DNA of 6,100 bases, from NCBI GenBank assembly GCA_025352585.1, contig JANXTD010000033.1, positions 1-6,100 on the forward strand. The letters are read 5' to 3'. This document shows positions 1 to 5,997 of this stretch, piece by piece. Under the pieces are notes generated by a model. It did no database searches and was not told where the DNA came from. It saw only the letters and a program-made list of their open reading frames with translations. How positions within the stretch are numbered: position 1 is the first letter of the stretch; the number at the start of each line of letters is the position of its first letter. The position numbers and the translations under genes were made by a program. The stretch is from Fimbriiglobus sp. GTDB lineage: Bacteria; Planctomycetota; Planctomycetia; Gemmatales; Gemmataceae.

Positions 1-731
1 ACCGCGCTGCGGGTCCAGACGGCCAGGAACGCCGACACCGCGTAGAAGACGGCGAAGTTCAGCACCAGCAGCGGCACCGCGAGCCAGTACGAGCCGTACC
101 AGACGCCGGTCTTGAGGCCGAGCGCCCCCCAGGTGCCGCCGATGAACACGACCGCATTCAGCCCAACGAACAGGCAGACCCCCACGTACTTCCCCAGCAG
201 GATCGACCAGCGCGGCGCGGGCTTCGCCAGCAGCACCGTCGCCGACTGCGGCTCCAGGAACGCCGGCAGGAACCCGGCCGTCCACAGCAGCGCGAGCAAA
301 ACGCCCAGCGTGTCCCCGACGGTGCCGACGAGTACGAGCATCAGTTGCCGCACCGAGTCGTCGCGCGACCGGCCGATCGGCACCGTCACCAGGCCGAAGC
401 CGAGCGACAGTTGCCCGCCGGCGACCGGCACGCCGTCGCCGTTGGCGCGCTGTCGGCCCAGTTGCTCGGCCTCCTCGGCGCTCACGTCGGGCCGGCCGGC
501 GGCGGCGGCGACCTCGCGGCCCAGCCGGATCGCCTCGGTCACGGTGACGGCCCCGCGGAAGTCGCGGTTGCTCCCGCGGCGCTCGTCGCCGGTCACGCTC
601 ACGCTCAGGCACAGCGCCGTGCAGGCGGCCGTGGTGGCCAGCATCACCCAGGCGAGTTTGGTCGAGACGGCCTGGCGGAACGTGTCCCGGACCATCCAGC
701 GCACGGTGCGGATCGCGGCGGGCAAGCTCAC
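1..731 (-). CDS. ABC-2 type transporter permease, partial (C-terminus outside window)
   Basis: Membrane subunit of an ABC transporter; its partner is the ATPase encoded just upstream. The reverse strand reads open from a GTG at 729-731 to the window edge, giving 243 residues. Residues 27-46 form a first hydrophobic segment. Residues 48-125 are a polar, mostly non-hydrophobic stretch rich in Glu, Arg and Gly. Further membrane segments lie at about 130-157, 178-199 and 216-238. The stretch at residues 158-181 (FLEP...LLAKP.PRW.ILLGKY) matches the loop typical of ABC-2 permeases, where an 'E...ll.kP..R...l.GK' pattern follows a membrane helix. The GTG start is supported by an AAGGAGG sequence six bases upstream and by the four-base GTGA overlap with the ATPase stop codon. 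The substrate cannot be told from the sequence. At least one or two more membrane helices would be expected beyond the left edge. Confidence 0.85.
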   Translation of the reverse strand, partial: MSLPAAIRTVRWMVRDTFRQAVSTKLAWVMLATTAACTALCLSVSVTGDERRGSNRDFRGAVTVTEAIRLGREVAAAAGRPDVSAEEAEQLGRQRANGDGVPVAGGQLSLGFGLVTVPIGRSRDDSVRQLMLVLVGTVGDTLGVLLALLWTAGFLPAFLEPQSATVLLAKPAPRWSILLGKYVGVCLFVGLNAVVFIGGTWGALGLKTGVWYGSYWLAVPLLVLNFAVFYAVSAFLAVWTRSA

Positions 732-1486
732 GGCTGGCCTCCTTCGGTGTAGAGCTTGCGGAGCGCGGCTTCGAGCGGCCGGCGCTGCGGCCCGGCCGGG
801 CCGATCAGGGCGTTCAAGTTGCCGCGGTAGGCGACCTTGCCGGCGACGACGACGGCCAACTCGTCGCACAACTCTTCGACTTCGCCCAGGACGTGCGACA
901 CGAGCAGCACCGTCTTCTTGGCGGCGCGGCTCTCGGCGACGACCTCGCGCAGCAGTTGCCGGCCGGTGAGGTCGAGGCCTTCGGTCGGCTCGTCGAGGAT
1001 GAGCAAGTCGGGGTCGTTCATCAGCGCCTGGGCCAGGCCGAGGCGCTGCACCATGCCCTTGCTGAAGCGCTCGATCGGCTCGCGGCCGCGGTCGGCCAGC
1101 CCGACGCGCTCCAGCAGTTTCTCGGCGCGGCCGGTCAACTCGCCCGACGGCACGCCCGCGAGGCCGCCGTAGAAGTGCAGCACTTCGCGCGCGCTCAGGT
1201 AGCGCGGGAAGGCGTGGTTCTCGTGCATGTACCCGACGCGCGCCAGCGTGTCCCGGTGGCGGGCCGGCTCGCCGAGGCGCGTCACGCGCCCGGCAGTCGG
1301 CCCGGCGAGCGAGAGCAGGAGTTTGACGAGCGTCGTCTTGCCGGCGCGGTTGGGGCCGAGCAGGCCGAACACGCTGCCGGCCGGCACGTCGAGGGAGACG
1401 CCGCGGACGGCCGGCACCCCGCCGCGGCCGAGCAGCCCCGTCTTGTAAGTTTTTTCGACGCCCTCGAACGTCGCGGCGTTGGTCAC
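728..1486 (-). CDS. ABC transporter ATP-binding protein
   Basis: Cytoplasmic ATPase subunit that powers the permease encoded directly downstream; 252 residues, a normal length for a single nucleotide-binding domain. Motifs in order: Walker A GPNRAGKT at 44-51; Q-loop region GYMHENHAFPRYLSARE at 85-101; signature FSKGMVQRL at 141-149; Walker B LLILDE followed by PTEGLD at 161-172; H-loop with His198 in LLVSH. The FSKGM form of the signature and the 'GY.hEn..f..ylsaRE' Q-loop, with Glu in place of the usual Gln, are typical of ATPases paired with ABC-2 permeases. Walker A has Arg where most relatives have Gly (GPNGAGKT), though the strict GxxxxGK[ST] pattern is kept. The GTG start has a GAGG seven bases upstream. 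The C-terminal tail (PLEAALRKLYTEGG) resembles the short ending of this subfamily. The substrate is unknown. Confidence 0.93.
   Translation of the reverse strand: MTNAATFEGVEKTYKTGLLGRGGVPAVRGVSLDVPAGSVFGLLGPNRAGKTTLVKLLLSLAGPTAGRVTRLGEPARHRDTLARVGYMHENHAFPRYLSAREVLHFYGGLAGVPSGELTGRAEKLLERVGLADRGREPIERFSKGMVQRLGLAQALMNDPDLLILDEPTEGLDLTGRQLLREVVAESRAAKKTVLLVSHVLGEVEELCDELAVVVAGKVAYRGNLNALIGPAGPQRRPLEAALRKLYTEGGQP
738..744 (-). promoter_or_regulatory. Ribosome binding site of the ABC permease
   Basis: The reverse strand reads AAGGAGG, six bases before the GTG at 729-731. It lies inside the last codons of the ATPase gene. This near-perfect Shine-Dalgarno sequence fixes the GTG start of the permease and, with the GTGA stop-start overlap, points to coupled translation. 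Confidence 0.8.
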
Positions 1487-1493
1487 GTCGTTG

Positions 1494-1497
1494 CCTC
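1494..1497 (-). promoter_or_regulatory. Ribosome binding site of the ABC ATPase
   Basis: The reverse strand reads GAGG seven bases before the GTG codon at 1484-1486. It supports that GTG as the true start, since no ATG is available nearby in frame and the conserved domain begins only a few residues later. No convincing promoter pair was found in the roughly 80 bases between here and the upstream terminator. Confidence 0.6.
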
Positions 1498-1575
1498 GTC
1501 CAGAGTGTTAACTGCGGGGAACGCCGTTGCGGCCGCGCAGGAACTCTTAGGACACGATCGGCGCGACGGTCGGCG

Positions 1576-1594
1576 AAAAAGCCCGCCGCCGGGC
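1576..1594 (-). terminator. Intrinsic terminator after the 1110-residue membrane protein gene
   Basis: On the reverse strand a hairpin GCCCG-GCGG-CGGGC (five G/C pairs, four-base loop) is followed at once by TTTTT. It starts two bases after the TGA stop at 1597-1599. Hairpin plus T-run plus position make a classical Rho-independent terminator. It should separate the long gene from the ABC operon that starts about 90 bases further on. A second, larger pairing is possible in the same RNA: GACGG, which begins inside the stop codon, with CCGTC beyond the T-run, and GGCG with CGCC inside it. That fold would compete with the terminator hairpin. Confidence 0.7.
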
Positions 1595-1596
1595 CG

Positions 1597-4500
1597 TCAC
1601 TTCGCGCGGGGCGTCGCGGCGCGGTCGATCAGCCGCAGGTAGCGCTCGGCGCGGGCGGCGCGCTCGGCGTCGCCCAACTCGGCCAGCGGCACGCCTTGCG
1701 GCTTCAGCGAGTCCAGCAGCCAGCCCCTCGCGTCGGCGACGTTGCCGTCGAGCAGCGCCAGCAGCGCCCGGTCGGAGCTGGCGTACGACTCCTGTTGCAG
1801 CGCCTCGCGGGCTTGCAGGATGCGGTTCAGGTAGCCGACCAGCGGCGCGCGCGACGGGCCGGCCTGGTCGGAGACCACCGGCGCGACGGTGCCGCCGGCC
1901 AGCGCCTGCAAGCCGACGAGCACCTCCGGCACCCGCGCCGCGGTCGGGTCCCAGGTGACCCGAGCGGCGGTCGGGGCCGGCGCGCCGGGCGGCGGCGGCC
2001 GGACCGCGGCGGGGCTGCCGGGGTTGCCCTCCAGCCGCGCCGCCGCCATTTGCAGTACCCGGAAGCCGTAGGCCACGTCCTCGTTCGCCCCGGACCGGAA
2101 AATCTCCTGGACGCGGTCGTCGAGCGCCGCCAAGTCGCCGGCGGCCTCCTCCAGCCGGCCGGCGCGCAGCTCGAGGGCGACCTTGGTGACCACGACTTGC
2201 GGCGGGATCGGCTTCGCGGGGTCGGCGGGGATCGCGTTGAACAGGTCGGCCGCGAGCAGCGGCAGGCCGCTCTGCGCCGCGGCCCCGAAGCGGGTGAGCG
2301 GGTCGGGGACGCGGTTGACGGCGTCGCGGCGGCGCAGCACCTCGCGGCCGTAGTTGTCCTGGCGGGCCTGCATGTCGGCGCGGCGGGCCTTCAGCGCGTC
2401 CTCGGGCTTCGCGCCCGGCTTGGCCGCCCCCGCCACGGCCTTCCGCGCCGCCTCGGGCAGCGCCTCGAAGTAGGCGACGTGGCGGTCGTAGGCGAGTTGG
2501 GCCGCGTCGAGCTGGCCGGTCTGCTCGAAGTTGCCCGCCAGCGCGAACGACTGCTCCAGCACCGCGTCCGGGCCGACCCCGCCGCCGCGCGGGAAGCCGG
2601 CCACCGGCACGCGCTCCAGGGCGCGGTACTGCGCGGTCAGCGTCTGCAACTGCCGCTCGCTCAGCCCCGAGAACAGCGGCACGTCGAGGACCGGCGCGAA
2701 GGGCAACGCGTACGCCTCGGCCAGCAGCGCGTGCGGCTCGGCCAGCGCCGGGTTGGCCGCGGCCGCCTGCCGGGCGGCGCGGATCACTAGCACCGGCGTC
2801 GTGAAGGCGTCGTCCTCGGGCGGCCGTGGCCGCGGCGGCGTGGTGCGGCCCGCGCCGAGGACCGCCATCGCGGCGAACTGCTCCGCCTCGGCCCGGCGGC
2901 CGGACTCGAACTCCGCCCGGAAGCGCGCGTAGTCGGCGTAGACGCGGTAGGCCGCCGCGTCGTCCAGCTCCGGCGGCACGGCCGGCGGCCGGTCGAGGAA
3001 CTGCTCGGCCGCCTCCTCGGGCGCGAAGGACGGCGGGGTCGCCTTGGCCTCCGGCAGTCGCGGCAGGTCCGGCCCGAACGCGAGCCGCGCCGCGTCGAAC
3101 TTCAGCGCCCGGACCCGGCCGTCCGCCGCCGCGTCGCCGCTGACGCGGCCCAACAGCGCCAGCCGGCCGTCGAGGTGCCAAAGCACCCAGCGGGCGTCGT
3201 CGCTGGCCAGCCCGAGCGACCCCCGCGCGTCGAGGCGGTGCCCCGACTGCGTGTCGAGCCGCGGCTCCGTCGGCCCGGCGACGGCGAGGTAGGTGACTTC
3301 GCGGGCGGCGACCACGCGGTTCAGCTCGTTGGACCGGGACGCCGCCGTGGCCGGGTCGCCCGCGCCGACGCCCTGCCGCGCCGCGACCAGGTCCGGCAGT
3401 TCGTGGCGGTGCAGCGGGTAGCGGCCGTTGACGAAGACGCGCACCGCCGGCGCGTGCCAGGCGAGGTAGTTGCCGAACTCCGCGCTGGTGTTCAGGCCGC
3501 GCGAGCCGTCGGGGATCGACCCGTCGGCGTGCAGCGCGGCGACCAGCTTGGCCGACCGCTCGAGGCCCGGCTCGGGGGCCAGCGACCAGTCGAGGCGGTT
3601 CCGGGCGGAGCGCGCCGCGACTTGCGGGTGCAGCCAGCCGGGGTAGGTCATCAGTGGCAAGGTCGCCGCCAGGGCCACGCACACCACCCGGCCGAGGCCG
3701 CAGGCGGTCAGCAGGATGCGCGTCTTCGGGTCCGCGCTACTCCCCAGCCGCAGCCGACCCGACAGGCCGTTGAGGTGCCCCGCGGCGAGCGGCGCGGCGA
3801 CCACGGCGAAGTACGGGATCAGCCGGACGTGCAGCAGCGACAGCCCCGCGAACGCCGCCCAGAGGACGACGTGCCCGACGCGCAGCCGGCCGAAGCCGAG
3901 CGCCAGCGAGCCGGCCCCCGCGACGACCAGCGCGGCGTACGAGTAGCCGTTGACGCTGTTGCCGAGGCCCGCGCTCAAGGCGTAAGTGGAACTCAGCGGC
4001 GTGTAGGTCAGGCCGACGAGGTCGTACGACTCGGTCGCCCCCGCCGGCAGGCCGAAGCCGAGTTCCATCGGCAGCAGTTGCGCCAGCGCCTCGCCGGGGT
4101 CTTTGACCAGCCCCGCCAGCAGGAACGGGTTCAGCAGGCAGGCCGCGACCCCCAGGCCGAGCGCCTTGGCCAGCGCAATGACCGGCGGCGCGGGGGCGAA
4201 CGGGTCGGCGGGGTCGGCGCTGTTGGCGGAAGGGGGGCCGAAGAGTTGCCGCTGGACCGACTCGCCGACCAGGACGCACGCCAGGGCCAGCGGCCCGAGG
4301 AAGAACCAGGCGTCGAGGTTGGCCCACAGCGCGAACACGCCAGCCAGAATCAGCGGCTCGCGCCACGAGTCGGCGCGCCAGCGCAAGCGGGCGATCAGCA
4401 CCATCGTCAGCGACAGCATCAGCATCGAGGCGACGGCCGGCCGCAGGGTCGCGTAGGGGGCGGCGGCCAGCGCCGCCACGACGCCCAGCACGGCCCACGG

Positions 4501-4929
4501 CCACAGCGCGTGGCCGGGCCGCCGCAGCAGCGCGAACAGCCCGAACGCCGCGGCGAACGCGGCCGCCTTGGCGGCGACGAGGACCACGCCGGTGGGGTCG
4601 GCCCGGTAGGCGAGGTAGGCGGCGAGGTCGAACAGCCACGAGGTGCGGACCCACGGCCGCTCCGGGTCGGCGAAGCCCAGCGGGTCGGACCCGAGGCTCA
4701 GCTTGCCCTCGGAAATCAGGCGGCCGCCGGCGAGGTGCAGCCAGAGGTCGGAGTGCCGCGCCGCGAACGACGCCAGGAGGAACGCCAGGACCACGCCGAC
4801 GAGCGCCAGCACGACATCCACGGCGGCGAACCATTCCGGCCACGCCGCCGACTTGGGCGCGGCCGGCCCCGGCGGCGCGGCGTCGGCCGGGGGCGGGGTC
4901 GGTTCGGGCGGCAGGGCGTTCGCCTTCAC
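1597..4929 (-). CDS. Large polytopic membrane protein, GT-C glycosyltransferase-like, with TPR-like C-terminal half
   Basis: A protein of 1110 residues with no named family that I can assign with certainty. Residues 1-30 are a Pro/Ala-rich cytoplasmic leader. About eleven hydrophobic segments follow, near 35-56, 113-135, 141-158, 165-181, 192-208, 210-222, 250-272, 330-346, 352-366, 370-384 and 405-426. Just after the first helix comes D61-L-W-L-H65...GR...G and later SDPLGF...PWV...WL. This is the 'D.W.H...GR.i..G...DPf' pattern of a group of large bacterial membrane proteins that resemble GT-C enzymes, in which an Asp in the first outer loop is usually catalytic. Residues 430-600 look extracytoplasmic, with N479-T-S-A-E-F-G-N-Y-L and VFVNGRYPLH near 498-507, a motif pair seen in the same group. 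Residues 655-1100 are helical and Ala/Leu-rich, with TPR-like helix pairs near 655-690, 712-742, 790-823, 910-938 and 1050-1078. The GTG start has GAGGA six bases upstream. Glycosyl transfer is inferred, not shown. Confidence 0.88.
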   Translation of the reverse strand: MKANALPPEPTPPPADAAPPGPAAPKSAAWPEWFAAVDVVLALVGVVLAFLLASFAARHSDLWLHLAGGRLISEGKLSLGSDPLGFADPERPWVRTSWLFDLAAYLAYRADPTGVVLVAAKAAAFAAAFGLFALLRRPGHALWPWAVLGVVAALAAAPYATLRPAVASMLMLSLTMVLIARLRWRADSWREPLILAGVFALWANLDAWFFLGPLALACVLVGESVQRQLFGPPSANSADPADPFAPAPPVIALAKALGLGVAACLLNPFLLAGLVKDPGEALAQLLPMELGFGLPAGATESYDLVGLTYTPLSSTYALSAGLGNSVNGYSYAALVVAGAGSLALGFGRLRVGHVVLWAAFAGLSLLHVRLIPYFAVVAAPLAAGHLNGLSGRLRLGSSADPKTRILLTACGLGRVVCVALAATLPLMTYPGWLHPQVAARSARNRLDWSLAPEPGLERSAKLVAALHADGSIPDGSRGLNTSAEFGNYLAWHAPAVRVFVNGRYPLHRHELPDLVAARQGVGAGDPATAASRSNELNRVVAAREVTYLAVAGPTEPRLDTQSGHRLDARGSLGLASDDARWVLWHLDGRLALLGRVSGDAAADGRVRALKFDAARLAFGPDLPRLPEAKATPPSFAPEEAAEQFLDRPPAVPPELDDAAAYRVYADYARFRAEFESGRRAEAEQFAAMAVLGAGRTTPPRPRPPEDDAFTTPVLVIRAARQAAAANPALAEPHALLAEAYALPFAPVLDVPLFSGLSERQLQTLTAQYRALERVPVAGFPRGGGVGPDAVLEQSFALAGNFEQTGQLDAAQLAYDRHVAYFEALPEAARKAVAGAAKPGAKPEDALKARRADMQARQDNYGREVLRRRDAVNRVPDPLTRFGAAAQSGLPLLAADLFNAIPADPAKPIPPQVVVTKVALELRAGRLEEAAGDLAALDDRVQEIFRSGANEDVAYGFRVLQMAAARLEGNPGSPAAVRPPPPGAPAPTAARVTWDPTAARVPEVLVGLQALAGGTVAPVVSDQAGPSRAPLVGYLNRILQAREALQQESYASSDRALLALLDGNVADARGWLLDSLKPQGVPLAELGDAERAARAERYLRLIDRAATPRAK

Positions 4930-4935
4930 GGGTCG

Positions 4936-4940
4936 TCCTC
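4936..4940 (-). promoter_or_regulatory. Ribosome binding site of the large membrane protein
   Basis: The reverse strand reads GAGGA six bases before the GTG at 4927-4929. It decides the start: the protein then begins MKANALPPEP, about 34 residues before the first membrane helix, and no better start lies closer to that helix. Confidence 0.65.
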
Positions 4941-4967
4941 GGGAACTGGGTCGCGGCGTACGCCGAC

Positions 4968-4995
4968 ACGATAGCTACGCCCCGCGGCCGGCCAA
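4968..4995 (-). promoter_or_regulatory. Possible promoter of the large membrane protein gene
   Basis: On the reverse strand TTGGCC (4990-4995) and TATCGT (4968-4973) are separated by 16 bases, about 40 bases before the GTG start. Each hexamer matches the sigma-70 consensus only partly. The -10 candidate sits in one of the few AT-richer spots of this intergenic stretch. The position is right for a promoter, but the match alone is weak. Confidence 0.25.
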
Positions 4996-5084
4996 GGTGC
5001 GGTGCCGCCCCGCCGAGGCCGCGAAAAGGGCTGTGCCGCCACCGGGGGCCACGGCGCGGACGGGTCGCCGGGACTTTCCGCTGG

Positions 5085-5108
5085 CGTCGGGCGGGCCGTT
5101 GCCCGACG
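5085..5108. repeat. Perfect inverted repeat, 8-bp stem with 8-base loop
   Basis: CGTCGGGC at 5085-5092 is the exact reverse complement of GCCCGACG at 5101-5108, with the loop GGGCCGTT between them. There is no T-run on either side, so it does not look like an intrinsic terminator. It lies between two divergent transcription units, 55 bases before the small ORF. It could be a protein-binding palindrome or an RNA hairpin in the leader of the plus-strand genes. In DNA this rich in G and C, a stem of this length can also arise by chance. Confidence 0.5.
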
Positions 5109-5162
5109 ATGGGGTGACACCGGCCGGCACGACCTGGCGATCGAGACCGCCTGGCGCACGAC

Positions 5163-5363
5163 GTGACGGTGCAGAATAGACTCGCCGACTTCCTCCGCCC
5201 CGAGACCCGCGGCTCGCTCGACCCGGCCGAGTCGGCGGCGGTCATGGGCCTTCTCGGCATGATGGCGTTCGGCCGGCACGACTCGCCGGTCCTGCTCGAA
5301 GCCTTGGGCGCGTGCCTGACCCAGGGGCCGCCGCCACCTCCTCCGCAAGGCGCGTCGGGCTGA
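5163..5363 (+). CDS. Possible small hypothetical protein, 66 residues
   Basis: An unrecognised ORF of 66 residues beginning with GTG and ending in TGA. The first 53 residues look like a compact helical domain (LADFLRPE..., then DPAESAAVMGLLGMMAF, then SPVLLEALGACL), followed by a tail with six prolines in a row. Third codon positions are mostly G or C, as in the neighbouring genes, and the composition is balanced, unlike out-of-frame readings here. The frame opens at 5118 after a TGA, so GTG 5163 is the natural start, although a CTG at 5151 is also possible. No clear Shine-Dalgarno sequence precedes it, which lowers confidence. It lies 31 bases upstream of the PD-(D/E)XK-like gene on the same strand and may be cotranscribed with it. 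It has no visible signal peptide, metal-binding cluster or DNA-binding motif. It could be a decayed fragment or a chance ORF. Confidence 0.45.
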   Translation: MTVQNRLADFLRPETRGSLDPAESAAVMGLLGMMAFGRHDSPVLLEALGACLTQGPPPPPPQGASG

Positions 5364-5383
5364 CGAGTCCGTGCCCGCGTCGT

Positions 5384-5390
5384 AAGGTGA
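5384..5390 (+). promoter_or_regulatory. Ribosome binding site of the PD-(D/E)XK-like gene
   Basis: AAGGTGA ends four bases before the ATG at 5395-5397. It is a slightly imperfect Shine-Dalgarno sequence at a workable distance and supports this ATG as the start. Confidence 0.6.
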
Positions 5391-5394
5391 GTCG

Positions 5395-5997
5395 ATGCCG
5401 TATACCGACTTTACGCTGGAGTCCGTCGAGGCGAAGTTCGCCCTCACGACATCGCTGGGCGACCTCTTCGGAGACCTGCCGGCGGTCCCCGTCCCGGCGT
5501 GGCTCGGCGAGCAACTCGACCGCGGCCGGGCCGTCGCCGCGCTGGTCAGCGAGAAGGCGCGCTCCGAGTTCCTCGTCGCCCCGATCTTGCTGGCCTGCCG
5601 CGGACTCGTCGGCGGCGAACTGGCGATCTACTCCGGCCAGCGGCTCGACATCGACGCGAGTCAAGGTCTCACCGGCGAGTGCGATTACATCCTCGCGCTG
5701 ACCGCCCCCGTCCCCCGCTTGCGTGCCCCGCTGGTGACCGTGCTGGAGGCGAAGCGTGGCGACATTGAGGTCGGCCTGGGCCAGTGCGTCGCGCAACTGC
5801 TCGGCGCGCGGCTGTTCAACGAGCGGGCGGGCTTCGCCGGCGGCAGCCTCTACGGCGTCGTGACCACCGGCGAGGCGTGGCAGTTCCTGCGGCTCGCCGG
5901 CCCGGCGGTCACCCTGCACGCAACCCGCTTCTACATCGACAACCTCGGCGCGATCCTGGCCGCCTTCCGCGCGATCCTGACCGCACCCGCGGGATAA
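5395..5997 (+). CDS. PD-(D/E)XK nuclease-superfamily-like hypothetical protein
   Basis: A complete 200-residue protein, probably cytoplasmic, with no signal peptide or membrane helix. The order of motifs fits the PD-(D/E)XK nuclease fold. A helix with SEKARSEF (Glu53, Glu58) comes first. Then come GECDYILAL with Asp97, a strand ending in V-L-E-A-K (Glu118, Lys120), and a helix GLGQCVAQLLGARLF with Gln130 and Gln134. A final strand and helix carry YGVVTTGEAWQFLRL (153-167). The Asp...Glu-x-Lys...Gln pattern is the usual metal-binding active site of that superfamily. The sequence also resembles, from memory, a set of uncharacterised proteins in cyanobacteria and planctomycetes that share the SEKARSEF and GEAWQFL stretches. 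No DNA-recognition domain, methylase or helicase neighbour is present, so a restriction role is not supported. The fold is likely; nuclease activity and cellular role are unknown. The start is ATG with AAGGTGA upstream, and the stop is TAA. Confidence 0.9.
   Translation: MPYTDFTLESVEAKFALTTSLGDLFGDLPAVPVPAWLGEQLDRGRAVAALVSEKARSEFLVAPILLACRGLVGGELAIYSGQRLDIDASQGLTGECDYILALTAPVPRLRAPLVTVLEAKRGDIEVGLGQCVAQLLGARLFNERAGFAGGSLYGVVTTGEAWQFLRLAGPAVTLHATRFYIDNLGAILAAFRAILTAPAG

Larger units (their letters stand above)
4930..5162. other. Divergent intergenic region
   Basis: The 233 bases between the start of the large minus-strand membrane gene and the first plus-strand ORF hold no convincing gene. 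Frames that stay open here translate into Arg/Pro/Ala/Gly-rich sequence of the kind that GC-rich DNA gives out of frame. The region contains the weak promoter candidate near 4968-4995 and a perfect inverted repeat at 5085-5108. A TGA at 5115-5117 closes the frame of the downstream small ORF. Any promoter for the plus-strand pair must also lie here, but none was recognised. Confidence 0.6.

Noticed and set aside
112..1642. Several plus-strand frames (112-969, 345-752, 837-1172, 893-1642) opposite the ABC operon
   Set aside because: They lie antisense to two genes with full ABC transporter motifs, and their translations are Arg/Ser/Ala-rich low-complexity sequence.
1547..3682. A 711-codon open frame on the minus strand in another frame from the 1110-residue gene
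   Set aside because: Its translation is dominated by Arg, Ala, Gly and Pro with no domain or hydrophobic pattern. The overlapping frame has clear membrane helices, motifs and a ribosome binding site. Long empty frames are expected in DNA this GC-rich.
3175..4974. A 599-codon open frame on the plus strand opposite the membrane protein gene
   Set aside because: It is rich in Arg, Gln, Gly, Val and Glu, with no recognisable domain. It is the antisense shadow of GC-rich codons in the real gene.
3737..5260. A 507-codon minus-strand frame crossing the start of the membrane gene and the intergenic region
   Set aside because: Its composition is Arg/Ala/Pro/Gly-rich and it overlaps both the well-supported gene and the intergenic region without any motif or ribosome binding site.
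4926..5447. A 173-codon minus-strand frame that would lie just upstream of the membrane gene
   Set aside because: It is opposite the 66-residue ORF and the start of the nuclease-like gene, its second half is Arg/Pro-rich, and no family is recognisable.
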